Shown: piece by piece, positions 37,682 to 45,334 of the stretch
Position numbering within the stretch: the stretch's first letter is position 1
Layout of the letters: each line of letters starts with the position of its first letter
From: Zetaproteobacteria bacterium CG_4_9_14_3_um_filter_49_83
GTDB taxonomy: Bacteria > Pseudomonadota > Zetaproteobacteria > Mariprofundales > Mariprofundaceae
Assembly (NCBI GenBank): GCA_002791545.1
Contig: PFXG01000033.1
Coordinates: 1-64,000 of the forward strand
Length of the DNA: 64,000 bases
Direction: 5' to 3'
Notes under the pieces: model-generated
What the model saw: the letters and a program-made list of their open reading frames with translations, nothing else
What the model was told of the DNA's origin: nothing
Databases searched by the model: none
Position numbers and translations under genes: made by a program

Positions 37682-39383
37682 CTAGCACAACCCTATGTTT
37701 GACATGCTGAATGGTAGTTTCCCGGTGTGCGATGATGATGATGGTCAATTTACCATCCATATGTTGCAGTGCCTGCTGGATTTTCTTCTCGTTTTTCCGG
37801 TCAAGCGAACTTGTTGCCTCATCCAGAATCAACAGCTGTGGTCGTGAAAGAAGTGCTCTGGCCAGAGCCAATCTCTGGCGCTCACCGCCTGACAAGCGAA
37901 CACCCCGATCTCCAATGGTTGTATCCAGCCCGTTGGGAAGCCTTCTCACAAACCGGGCCGCTTCAGCTAACGCCAATACTTCCCACAACTCATTTTCATC
38001 CGCCTGCGGTCTAACCCAGCTCAAGTTAGCTCGCACACTGTCGTGAAACAGAAATACTTCCTGAGTGATGTATGCGACACCGTGTCGCCATGCCAGACGC
38101 TGCTCGCCCTCCAGCAATATTGAGTCACAAAAAATCTTTCCTGAATCGGGTATCAGCAAGCCCGCAATCAAGTCGGCCAGTGTAGATTTCCCTGCCCCGG
38201 ATTCACCTATCAATGCCACCGTTGAGTTTTTCCTGATCGTCAAAGAAAAATGATCGATCACCTGTCTGTTGCCACTTTTATAGCGAAACGACACATCTTG
38301 CATGACAAGTTCATTTTCGATTCGAGGTGCTTTGGTATCGCGCCCAATCGCGGGCTCTCCTGCTGCTTCACATGCAGTTATCATCTGACGCACGTCTTCA
38401 AATGATGGCAACTGATGTAAAATATTCTGGTAACCGGATTGAAGGCTCGATATTTGCGGCAGTAAGCGGGAAAAAATCAGCAACAGCAATAGCAGCGTTG
38501 CCAGAGAGACCGATAGCCATTCAACAGCAAAATAAAAGAAAATTGAAAATGACACCACTGCCCCGATCATATAAATCATCTGGGTACGTGCATTGATGCG
38601 ACTCAACGTCACATACTGTTGCTCAAGTGAATTACTTACGCGTTCAAATTCATCAGCATATTGCTCTTCACTACCGTAGCTCTTGATCATCTTCAGGCTA
38701 GCAAGCTGCTCACTGACCATCTGAAAAATATCTTTATAGCCATCAAGCTCCGCTTCTCCCGAGTGAAGCACAGCTTTATGTAACGGCAGTAGAATCACCA
38801 GCAAAGCTGCTCCACAAATGATGGCAAGCAAGCTCATTTGCCATGACAGCATTAGCGAAATCAGCACATACACCGTAATCAGAACAAGCTGACTCATCAG
38901 ATTAAGCATCAGGTAACTTGCATAGCCGATATCCTGAACCTGTGATGTCAGTCCATGGGCAATATCAGACATCTTATTACTGATAATAAACTGCCACTGA
39001 CTATGCAGTAGCGCCCGATAGAGGCGGTTTCTGACATAACAAATAAAATCCTGCTGAACAGATGCGGTTAATACCGTCAGAAAATAATTCAGGCTGGCAA
39101 CCAACGATACAATGACAATGTATGAGAAAAGTATCAGAGGCAACGTCAGCGTGACACCTATTTCAGAAAAAAAACGGGCAATAATACTGGCAAACTCTGA
39201 GCTGGCGCTTGCACCAAAGTCAAAGCCAACCAGATGCAACAAAGGGATCAGCATCAACAACCCCACACCGGCTGTCAGCCCTTTTAACATCATCAAAGAG
39301 AAAACAAACCCCAGTCGCCAAGGCGAAAAATGGAAGAACTCCAGAAAGGCAGTCCATAACGCAGCAAGTCGACTAGATTGCAT
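37659..39383 (-). CDS. ABC exporter (lasso peptide D-type)
   Basis: A fused permease-ATPase of about 574 residues. Six hydrophobic segments are followed by an ATPase domain: Walker A LIGESGAGKSTLADLIAGLL, Q-loop ITQEVFLFHD, signature RLSGGERQRLALARALL, Walker B LLILDEATSSLD and the H-loop IAHR. It lies directly after the B2 and B1 genes, the order found in lasso clusters, so it is the probable exporter and self-immunity protein. The start at MQSSRLAALW was chosen because it overlaps the end of the B2 gene by 11 bp; a longer open frame runs through B2. No N-terminal C39 peptidase domain is present. Confidence 0.9.
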   Translation of the reverse strand: MQSSRLAALWTAFLEFFHFSPWRLGFVFSLMMLKGLTAGVGLLMLIPLLHLVGFDFGASASSEFASIIARFFSEIGVTLTLPLILFSYIVIVSLVASLNYFLTVLTASVQQDFICYVRNRLYRALLHSQWQFIISNKMSDIAHGLTSQVQDIGYASYLMLNLMSQLVLITVYVLISLMLSWQMSLLAIICGAALLVILLPLHKAVLHSGEAELDGYKDIFQMVSEQLASLKMIKSYGSEEQYADEFERVSNSLEQQYVTLSRINARTQMIYMIGAVVSFSIFFYFAVEWLSVSLATLLLLLLIFSRLLPQISSLQSGYQNILHQLPSFEDVRQMITACEAAGEPAIGRDTKAPRIENELVMQDVSFRYKSGNRQVIDHFSLTIRKNSTVALIGESGAGKSTLADLIAGLLIPDSGKIFCDSILLEGEQRLAWRHGVAYITQEVFLFHDSVRANLSWVRPQADENELWEVLALAEAARFVRRLPNGLDTTIGDRGVRLSGGERQRLALARALLSRPQLLILDEATSSLDRKNEKKIQQALQHMDGKLTIIIIAHRETTIQHVKHRVVLDAESGIG

Positions 39384-39897
39384 GGAAATCGTGCCGTTTG
39401 GGACGGCTGGAATGTAATATTGCCGGGTCCACAAAAGTGGAAACGATAGTAAATCCCTCATGCCCATCATAACCGGTGATAATCGATGGCCCGACGCTGA
39501 CCCATGCATGCGCAATCAACACATCACTTTCGCTTTTATGCGCTGCTTGATTTCCCGCTATTTTACCGACACCCAGATAAAGCACATAAGGAATGCCATA
39601 GTAAGCCAGTACACATCTTGCCATCATGGCCTGCACCAGACATTTCGATTGCCATGGTGTCTGCTTTGCTACCAGTTCTGTCATGCGACCAACCCACAAG
39701 GCCTGTTGCAACTGCGTAGTTGTCACGATAACTGTCAATTCAGCATTTTGATAATGCTGCCCGAACAAAGGCGTCAACCAGCGAAACGGCAATATCAGCA
39801 TGGTAAATCTGGCGATACCGCTGAGACACAGAAGCAGGATAATCCAAAGCTTTTCCTTGTTTTTCAACATAAGAAATTTACCTAAAAGGCGTTTCAT
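39373..39897 (-). CDS. lasso peptide biosynthesis B2 protein (leader protease)
   Basis: 174 residues with a hydrophobic N-terminal segment (WIILLLCLSGIARFTMLIL). The transglutaminase-like catalytic triad is Cys86 (TPWQSKCLVQAMMAR), His130 (LIAHAWVSVG) and Asp144 (GYDG). The pattern W-x-S-x-C-L-x-Q-A with GIPYVLYLGV is diagnostic of the B2 family. It cleaves the precursor after the leader, with the B1/RRE protein presenting the leader. B1 is encoded 1 bp upstream. It overlaps the exporter gene. Confidence 0.92.
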   Translation of the reverse strand: MKRLLGKFLMLKNKEKLWIILLLCLSGIARFTMLILPFRWLTPLFGQHYQNAELTVIVTTTQLQQALWVGRMTELVAKQTPWQSKCLVQAMMARCVLAYYGIPYVLYLGVGKIAGNQAAHKSESDVLIAHAWVSVGPSIITGYDGHEGFTIVSTFVDPAILHSSRPKRHDFHAI

Positions 39898-39898
39898 A

Positions 39899-40180
39899 TC
39901 ATGCCTTCAAAATAATATTGCGTTCAGCCATCTGTTCGAGAAAAGCAAGCACATCCTGTCTGCATATCGATTCCTCGACATCAAATCGTTTGCAGAGTCC
40001 GGAACAGATATCAGCAACACTGATTTCCTCATCCAGCATATTCCATATCTCAGAGCCAATCGCATCCATGCCGTAGTATTCTCCCCGTTCAATACTCATC
40101 ATCACAATCTCACCATCCATGTCGGAAAAAACCATTTCCGGGTTTCGTTTAATCACTAAATCCATTGTTATTGTCATCAT
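39899..40180 (-). CDS. PqqD-family RRE protein (lasso B1)
   Basis: 93 residues of the PqqD fold, the RiPP recognition element that binds the precursor leader. The sequence has the expected pattern VFSDMDGEIVMMSIERGEYYGMDAIGSEIWNMLDEEISVADICSGLCKRFDVE, then a helical C-terminus. An AAGAGG site lies directly before the two adjacent ATGs (40180 or 40177). It begins the minus-strand B1-B2-D-ATP-grasp unit and is divergent from the kinase gene across about 240 bp. Confidence 0.92.
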   Translation of the reverse strand: MMTITMDLVIKRNPEMVFSDMDGEIVMMSIERGEYYGMDAIGSEIWNMLDEEISVADICSGLCKRFDVEESICRQDVLAFLEQMAERNIILKA

Positions 40181-40327
40181 TGCCTCTTGAACAGGTTAAA
40201 ATCGTTATGATACGCACTATAGAAAAAAAGTCTTTTTTCAATAGCTTATCATCTCATCATTGAATGTATGTCTGAATCATATCCGGTTCAGCACGTCATT
40301 TTATTTTTTTCTTGCAGGAGTTATGAC

Positions 40328-40384
40328 ATGAACAACAGCCTTGAATCAGTCACCGTTTTGCCCATCTCAGACCTGTCGAATTGA
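40328..40384 (+). CDS. tiny 18-residue ORF ahead of the kinase gene
   Basis: MNNSLESVTVLPISDLSN follows a good CAGGAG site 8 bp before its ATG. It ends 34 bp before the kinase ATG. It does not resemble the three lasso precursors and has no leader motif. It could be a leader peptide affecting kinase and cyclase expression, or chance. Confidence 0.3.
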   Translation: MNNSLESVTVLPISDLSN

Positions 40385-40418
40385 TAACTCTTGCACTGGT
40401 TATAATCCGGCTTAATCG

Positions 40419-41351
40419 ATGAAAGAAAACATCACGCTCTATCGGGCATTTGGCCTATTTATCAGTTCAGAACTCAAGCTTCCTCCGCTAGCTATGGCTG
40501 AGAATCAGCATACAGCGGCGGATGTCAGCATACGTATCGCTCAAATTAGCAAGAGAGGCCTGAATTGCCCACTCATAGATGGAGACTGGTATCAGGCATC
40601 TCCCATGCAGTTCTGGATGCAAGTCGATGGTATTGCCTCTTTTACTGTCACCAATGGCAGCAGCATTGTAATTGACCCCGAACCGGAAGCAGAGCCGCGA
40701 AGCATTCAACTCTATTTACTTGGTTCATGCATGGGTGCGCTCTTGCTCCAGAAAAAGTATCTTGTCATTCATGGGAACGCTATCCGTTTCAACAACCACT
40801 GCGTGATATTCGCAGGGCCATCCGGCGCGGGCAAATCAACACTTGCTGCGGCATTTCATCGCCGTGGTTACGATATTCTTGCCGATGATGTTTGTCCGGT
40901 AAATGGCGATGGGTACGTCATACCCAGCTTCCCTCAATTGAAACTGTGGCACGATGCCACTGAAAAGCTGAAGATTGACACCTCGGACTTAGAGAGAGTT
41001 CACCTTGATATCGAAAAATTTTCATTCCCTTTTCAACAAGCTTTTAACCAGCCTGTCCCGCTTGCTGCGATCTACGTTCTTTCCTCAAACAATCAAAACA
41101 GATTCAATATTGATATACTCAAGGGCATGAAAAGCTTTGATGCTTTACTACAAAACACCTACCGTCTGCTATTTCTTAAAGGACTAGGTTTGATGCCGAC
41201 GCATTTTCAGCAGTGCTGCGAACTGGCCAGCCGTATTCATGTCGCTCGCATCAGTCGACCAGATCAGGATTTTCAACTGGATACACTGGTGGATGTTATT
41301 CTTGCTGACCTGTGGGAAAAGAACCTTGTTTTACCAAAACCAAAACCCTGA
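40419..41351 (+). CDS. HPr-kinase-like lasso peptide tailoring kinase
   Basis: 310 residues. The C-terminal half is an HprK-like P-loop kinase: LVIHGNAIRFNNHCVIFAGPSGAGKSTLAAAFHRRGYDILADDVCPV, with Walker A GPSGAGKST (133-141) and the metal-binding DD (156-157). HprK homologues in lasso clusters such as the paeninodin cluster phosphorylate the side chain of the C-terminal Ser of the precursor. All three precursor candidates here end in Ser, which fits. A perfect TATAAT lies at 40401-40406, only 12 bp before the ATG. The cyclase gene follows after 39 bp. Confidence 0.85.
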   Translation: MKENITLYRAFGLFISSELKLPPLAMAENQHTAADVSIRIAQISKRGLNCPLIDGDWYQASPMQFWMQVDGIASFTVTNGSSIVIDPEPEAEPRSIQLYLLGSCMGALLLQKKYLVIHGNAIRFNNHCVIFAGPSGAGKSTLAAAFHRRGYDILADDVCPVNGDGYVIPSFPQLKLWHDATEKLKIDTSDLERVHLDIEKFSFPFQQAFNQPVPLAAIYVLSSNNQNRFNIDILKGMKSFDALLQNTYRLLFLKGLGLMPTHFQQCCELASRIHVARISRPDQDFQLDTLVDVILADLWEKNLVLPKPKP

Positions 41352-41390
41352 TTTCAACGGCAAGCTGCCGATGGGTCGGGGGAATCCGGC

Positions 41391-43274
41391 ATGATTTTTG
41401 GTGAAATGCACCGGGGATCAAGCCAGGGGTATGCTGACCAGCTCATTGCTCTGTCAGAAGATGGATGCATCACAAATATCTTTCCTGCTGATATTACAGC
41501 CCATTGGCGCAATGAGCAGGTTACACTGATTCAACATACATTATGGAACACTGTTGAATCGAAGTCTGATCACAACCCCACCACTGATGCAGATCCGCAA
41601 CTGCTGATCACGGCCTGGGCACGAATCGACAACCGTGCTGAACTTGGGGCCAAGCTTGCAATCCATGCCTCAGACTCCTCTGTCCCTGACAGCAACTTCA
41701 TCCTTCAGGCCTACAAAAAATGGGGAGAGAATTGTGTCGATCATCTGATTGGTGATTTTACATTTGTCATCTATGACCTGCGTGAGCAGAAGCTTTTCTG
41801 TGCGCGCGATCATATGGGCGTGCGCCCCTTCTATTATCATCTCTCGGAGGAGGGCTTTGTGTTCTCCTCCAGTGTCGCCCTGTTTCATCAGCTCGACGGC
41901 TTTGAACTAGAACCATCGCAGCAGTGGATAGCTGAATTTATAGTCGATCTCTCCATGAGCTTCGATACCACCCCCTATGCCAATATTATGAAACTGCCTC
42001 CAGCACACTGCCTGACTGTCAGCACTGACAGCAGTCAGCTCAGGCAATATTTCCACTTCTCGCCAGAGAGCACGCTTCATCTGGAAAATTCTCAGGGCTA
42101 TGTCGATGCCTACAGAGAAGTACTGGAAGAATCCATTCGCTGCCGACTGCGCAGCGACTACCCGATTGGCACTGAACTCAGCGGGGGCATTGACTCGTCT
42201 ACCATTGCTGCATTTGCCGCCCGCATGCTGTCAGATGCGCCTTCCCGGTTATATGCATTTGCCTTCTCCTGCTATGAAAAAGAGCATGAATATATTCAAG
42301 CGGTTAGCCATGTATGCCCTGAGATGGCAACGCACGAATTTCACGGCCCCATAGAAGTTCCTCACGCATCGTTACTCGACCACAGCCTGCAAGTTCTCGG
42401 TTACCCTGCCGAAGTTGAATTTTCTTACGAACAGGAGCCTTTTTATCGCAAAGCCGAAGATCTCGGCATTCGCAGCATACTTTCCGGTTTTGGCGGGGAT
42501 GAATTTGTAACTACACAAGGAGGTCTGGCTCGCATAGAATTACTGGTTGCTAAAGAATTTAAACAGCTTTATCGGACCACTCAAGGGAATCCTATGGCCC
42601 GGCTGGCCCGGCTGCTCAAGCTGGCCTTGCACTGGCAACACATCAAAAACCGCAAATATGAACCCAACTATTTTGCGGCCTATATACATCATTGGCAGAA
42701 TCAACCACTAAGATCTGAATGGGTCAAAAAATTTAATCTTCACCAACGCTATATCGACATCTCAACATTCGACTCCGGCTATAGCAACCTCAATCAATTT
42801 ATTCTGGAAAAGTGCTGGACACCTTTTGTGACCACTCGCATGGAAAACTGCAGCATGATGGCCGCTTCCCGAAAACTTGAAGCAAGTTGGCCGCTGCTTG
42901 ATGTTCGTCTGATTAATCTATTTCTCTCTATTCCTGCGTCAGAAAAGCATGCCAATGGAATATCCCGATTTCTGCATCGACGAGCTATCAATGGCATTGT
43001 GCCAGATAAGGTGACATGGAAAAAATCAAAGGATATGGGGAATTTTAACAAGCAGACGCCAATCATAGCGCCCGATACTCCCTTGCAAAACATACACCCT
43101 GACCTGTTGAAGATGATTGATATTGAAAAAGTACATACTCAGTTGAAGACAATATTGAGTCAAACCAGTGATCTGCAAAGTAATGATCTAATCGATTTTA
43201 TTGAAATTGCAGGGCAACTAAAACACCTGAACCAATGGCTTCAAAAATCAACCGGATATTGTCATCATAAATGA
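41391..43274 (+). CDS. lasso peptide macrolactam synthetase (asparagine-synthetase-like cyclase, C protein)
   Basis: 627 residues. The N-terminal class II amidotransferase-like domain lacks the Cys nucleophile after Met1 (it begins MIFGEMHRGSS), so it is not a glutaminase. GDFTFVIYDLREQKLFCARDHMGVRPFYYH still gives the fold. The synthetase domain has the PPi-loop SGGIDSS (264-270), then SILSGFGGDEFVTTQGG and LDVRLINLFLSIP. Lasso C proteins adenylate an Asp/Glu side chain and form the isopeptide bond with the N-terminal amine. The gene is downstream of the kinase on the plus strand, and ends 3 bp from the end of the convergent precursor A1. Confidence 0.92.
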   Translation: MIFGEMHRGSSQGYADQLIALSEDGCITNIFPADITAHWRNEQVTLIQHTLWNTVESKSDHNPTTDADPQLLITAWARIDNRAELGAKLAIHASDSSVPDSNFILQAYKKWGENCVDHLIGDFTFVIYDLREQKLFCARDHMGVRPFYYHLSEEGFVFSSSVALFHQLDGFELEPSQQWIAEFIVDLSMSFDTTPYANIMKLPPAHCLTVSTDSSQLRQYFHFSPESTLHLENSQGYVDAYREVLEESIRCRLRSDYPIGTELSGGIDSSTIAAFAARMLSDAPSRLYAFAFSCYEKEHEYIQAVSHVCPEMATHEFHGPIEVPHASLLDHSLQVLGYPAEVEFSYEQEPFYRKAEDLGIRSILSGFGGDEFVTTQGGLARIELLVAKEFKQLYRTTQGNPMARLARLLKLALHWQHIKNRKYEPNYFAAYIHHWQNQPLRSEWVKKFNLHQRYIDISTFDSGYSNLNQFILEKCWTPFVTTRMENCSMMAASRKLEASWPLLDVRLINLFLSIPASEKHANGISRFLHRRAINGIVPDKVTWKKSKDMGNFNKQTPIIAPDTPLQNIHPDLLKMIDIEKVHTQLKTILSQTSDLQSNDLIDFIEIAGQLKHLNQWLQKSTGYCHHK

Positions 43275-43277
43275 CAA

Positions 43278-43433
43278 TTAACTACCCACTCTTTTATTCC
43301 TTTCCTTGCGGCGAACTCTTTTCTTCCCCGAAGCTGCTTCTGTAAATATATGATTCAGGATAATGAGCTTCGGCTTCTTCCACAGCAAACTTCCCGTTTG
43401 GTTTTCATGATGTTGATGTTTGTCGCCATTCAT
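43278..43433 (-). CDS. lasso-type precursor peptide A1
   Basis: 51 residues. The ribosome site AGGAGGG lies about 9 bp before the ATG. The leader has W18-x-K-P21-x-L23-x-I-L26 and then T31-E32; the segment after E32 is AASGKKRVRRKERNKRVGS, nine Lys/Arg in 19 residues. The end VGS is shared with A2 and A3. Counting from the residue two after Thr, position 12 is Glu and positions 7-9 are R, V and R, so no ring acceptor lies at the usual place. The stop is 3 bp from the end of the convergent cyclase gene. Confidence 0.8.
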   Translation of the reverse strand: MNGDKHQHHENQTGSLLWKKPKLIILNHIFTEAASGKKRVRRKERNKRVGS

Positions 43434-43442
43434 GGCCAGTCG

Positions 43443-43490
43443 CCCTCCTGATATGATGAGTCGGATTAGTCATCATATGTAACCTTAACC
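43443..43490 (-). promoter_or_regulatory. conserved upstream block of precursor A1
   Basis: On the minus strand, GGTTAAGGT (43482-43490) is followed 8 bp later by ATGACTAAT (43465-43473) and then the AGGAGGG site. The same block precedes A2 (43695-43731). It may hold a regulator site or be carried by the duplication. Arms GATGA and TCATC around the centre also make a short inverted repeat here. Confidence 0.4.
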
Positions 43491-43528
43491 GGCATCATAT
43501 TATATGCAACTACACCGACATGACAAAC

Positions 43529-43684
43529 TCAACTACCAACTTTTTTGTTTTGCTCTTTAGTTCTTATCTTTTTTTTACCTGATCCCGCTTCCGTAAACAT
43601 ATGACTGAGAATAAAAAGTTCCGGCTTATTCCAAACCGAATCACCCGTCTGTTTATTAAGAAGTTGCAGTTTGTCGTCAAACAT
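43529..43684 (-). CDS. lasso-type precursor peptide A2
   Basis: 51 residues, with GGAGGA about 10 bp before the ATG. The leader motif W18-N-K-P21-E-L23-F-I-L26 and T31-E32 is kept. The predicted core is AGSGKKKIRTKEQNKKVGS, highly basic, ending VGS, with Glu at position 12. The alignment to A1 needs no gap; all three share SGK, the Arg at core position 9, Glu12, Asn14 and VGS. Amino-acid differences outside those positions are numerous, so the copies have been kept under selection instead of being recent duplicates. The upstream block GGTTAAGGT...ATGACTAAT matches that of A1. Confidence 0.8.
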   Translation of the reverse strand: MFDDKLQLLNKQTGDSVWNKPELFILSHMFTEAGSGKKKIRTKEQNKKVGS

Positions 43685-43694
43685 ATCAAATGAT

Positions 43695-43731
43695 CCTCCT
43701 GAAATTATTAGTCATAAATACCACCTTAACC
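43695..43731 (-). promoter_or_regulatory. conserved upstream block of precursor A2
   Basis: GGTTAAGGT at 43723-43731, 7 bp, then ATGACTAAT at 43707-43715, then the GGAGGA ribosome site, matching the block in front of A1. Confidence 0.4.
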
Positions 43732-43778
43732 TACCTTATATTACTTTCAATTATCGACATCAGGGCATCAGCAAAAAC

Positions 43779-43937
43779 TCAACTGCCCACATTTTTATTT
43801 TGCTCATGAGTTCTCTGTTTCATTTTCCCTGAGCCCACTTCTGTAATACTATAACTAAGAATAGAAAGTCTAGGCTTCCTCCAACCCAAAACAGCATTTT
43901 CTGATTTTTGATGAAGCAAATACTTGTTACTATTCAT
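43779..43937 (-). CDS. lasso-type precursor peptide A3
   Basis: 52 residues with a GGAGG site 11 bp before the ATG. The leader motif is W19-R-K-P22-R-L24-S-I-L27 with T32-E33; the core is VGSGKMKQRTHEQNKNVGS with Glu at position 12. This is the most divergent copy and the first in transcription direction. A TATAAT box with extended -10 (TGGTATAAT) lies 53 bp upstream at 43990-43998 on the minus strand. The three copies could form one transcript, A3-A2-A1. Confidence 0.8.
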   Translation of the reverse strand: MNSNKYLLHQKSENAVLGWRKPRLSILSYSITEVGSGKMKQRTHEQNKNVGS

Positions 43938-43989
43938 GGTTACGTCATCCTCCATCAATGCATGCTAACTGCATTTAATTTCTATAATT

Positions 43990-44018
43990 ATTATACCATC
44001 ACATGCATTAATGTCCTA
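43990..44018 (-). promoter_or_regulatory. predicted promoter of the precursor genes
   Basis: On the minus strand, TGGTATAAT is an extended -10 element (43990-43998), 17 bp downstream of a poor -35 hexamer TAGGAC (44013-44018). It is placed to drive A3 and possibly A2 and A1. A TATAAT also lies on the plus strand at 43983-43988 and could serve the divergent nucleotidyltransferase gene. Confidence 0.4.
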
Positions 44019-44034
44019 GGAGAATATCACTGGA

Positions 44035-45234
44035 ATGAGTTTAATTTTTACCTTTTCTGCCAGCCCGGAATTCAAGCTATTGCTTGAACTAACGCATCCT
44101 GAACGCTTAACCAATGAGAGTAAGTTCATCTCTGAAATACACATTCCATCTGTTGACTGGAGTAAATTTCTGGACGCCGTCGAATGGCACCGCATGACAC
44201 CGCAGGTTTATCAGCAACTTAAATTACTTAAAGGGGATATCCCCGAAGAATATTTCTCCCGCTTAAAATGCATGAACGATCATTGCCGCATGACATCACT
44301 TACCATGATATCCTGGCTGGCAAGACTGTCCCTACGCCTTGGTGATCAAAATATTGATTTTATTGTATTAAAGGGTGCTGGCCTGTCGCAGCACCTTTAT
44401 AGCAAGAGCAGTTACCGGGAAGTTCGGGACATTGACATTCTGGTCGATGAAAAAAATATCAATGCCGCAGAACGGGTACTATTTGCCTCGGGCTTTATCA
44501 GAACCACACCGTATCCCGGCGCAACCCCCAGGCAACTGCGATATTTCAACAAGCACAAAAAAGATCGCGAATACTACCATCCTGATGACGGAACCATCGT
44601 GGAGCTGCACTGGCGACTCATCGAAGTGGACCATCCGTATAACCCGGTTATCCATGACCTTCTCAGCACAGAATACAGTATTACTCTTCAAGGAAAGAGT
44701 ATACCTATCCCCACTGTTTCTCCCACAAACTTATGGCTTTATCTGAGCCTGCACGGCTCGCTTGCCGGTTGGTATCGTATGCGCTGGATCAATGATATCG
44801 CCTTACTGCTTTATTATGACCCTCCTGAAGATTGGGCTACCCTTTTCAGGCTAGCAGAACATCATGGCTGCAAACAAAGTGTCATCGAAGCCGTTGGTCT
44901 AGCCTGTTCACTTTATCACCTTCAAGTTCCTGCCCCCATTCGACTCAGCATCAGGCACAACAAAGGCATACAAAAAAGCATCTTATCTTCTGCCAACCAA
45001 CTATTTTATAAGAAGAGCACATGTGGGAACATCATCACGTATTCCCGTCGAATCTTCTTTTGCTCCCCTATAAGCAGCCTGCTGAAACACTTGATAGGTC
45101 GGATTTTTATCTCAACGGGTGATTTTGAGAAATTCCATCTGCCAGATCGATTCTTTTTCGGCTATTATCTGCTACGCCCATTTTCTTTTTTATATCGCCG
45201 AATTCTATCAAAACAATCCCACCAAAAAAATTGA
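44035..45234 (+). CDS. nucleotidyltransferase family protein (NTP_transf_5-like) of the RiPP cluster
   Basis: 399 residues. The nucleotidyltransferase motif is FIVLKGAGLSQHLYSKSSYREVRDIDILVDEKNI, with the metal-binding D132 and D134; YYHPDDGTIVELHWRLIEVDHPYNP follows, as in the PF14907-type family. Homologues are common tailoring genes in lasso clusters, where a nucleotidyl-group transfer is proposed, but the reaction is unproved in general. An AGGAG site lies before the ATG. The C-terminal part is basic and hydrophobic. It is divergent from the precursor genes. Confidence 0.8.
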   Translation: MSLIFTFSASPEFKLLLELTHPERLTNESKFISEIHIPSVDWSKFLDAVEWHRMTPQVYQQLKLLKGDIPEEYFSRLKCMNDHCRMTSLTMISWLARLSLRLGDQNIDFIVLKGAGLSQHLYSKSSYREVRDIDILVDEKNINAAERVLFASGFIRTTPYPGATPRQLRYFNKHKKDREYYHPDDGTIVELHWRLIEVDHPYNPVIHDLLSTEYSITLQGKSIPIPTVSPTNLWLYLSLHGSLAGWYRMRWINDIALLLYYDPPEDWATLFRLAEHHGCKQSVIEAVGLACSLYHLQVPAPIRLSIRHNKGIQKSILSSANQLFYKKSTCGNIITYSRRIFFCSPISSLLKHLIGRIFISTGDFEKFHLPDRFFFGYYLLRPFSFLYRRILSKQSHQKN

Positions 45235-45262
45235 CTGGTCCCCGAAAGATCTTCAGGGTCAA

Positions 45263-45334
45263 ATGGCAATGAAAAACGCACTAAATAACGACCCCTTTCA
45301 TACTGTTACCTTTCCAACAGAGCAAAACTCCTGA
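45263..45334 (+). CDS. possible 23-codon coupled peptide
   Basis: An ATG after CAGGG opens a 23-residue frame (starts MAMKNALNNDPF, ends TEQNS) whose TGA overlaps the next gene's ATG as TGATG. It lies in the +1 frame relative to the nucleotidyltransferase gene. It could be a real small peptide, a translational coupling device, or the remnant of a longer C-terminus. Not recognised. Confidence 0.3.
   Translation: MAMKNALNNDPFHTVTFPTEQNS

Noticed and set aside
40220-40245. Terminator-like A/T inverted repeat (AAAAAAAGTCTTTTTT)
   Set aside because: The arms are A/T only, it lies between divergent genes, and there is no GC stem.
41391-43274. Housekeeping asparagine synthetase (asnB)
   Set aside because: The N-terminal Cys nucleophile is missing and the gene sits with B1, B2, D and kinase genes, so the lasso cyclase reading is better supported.
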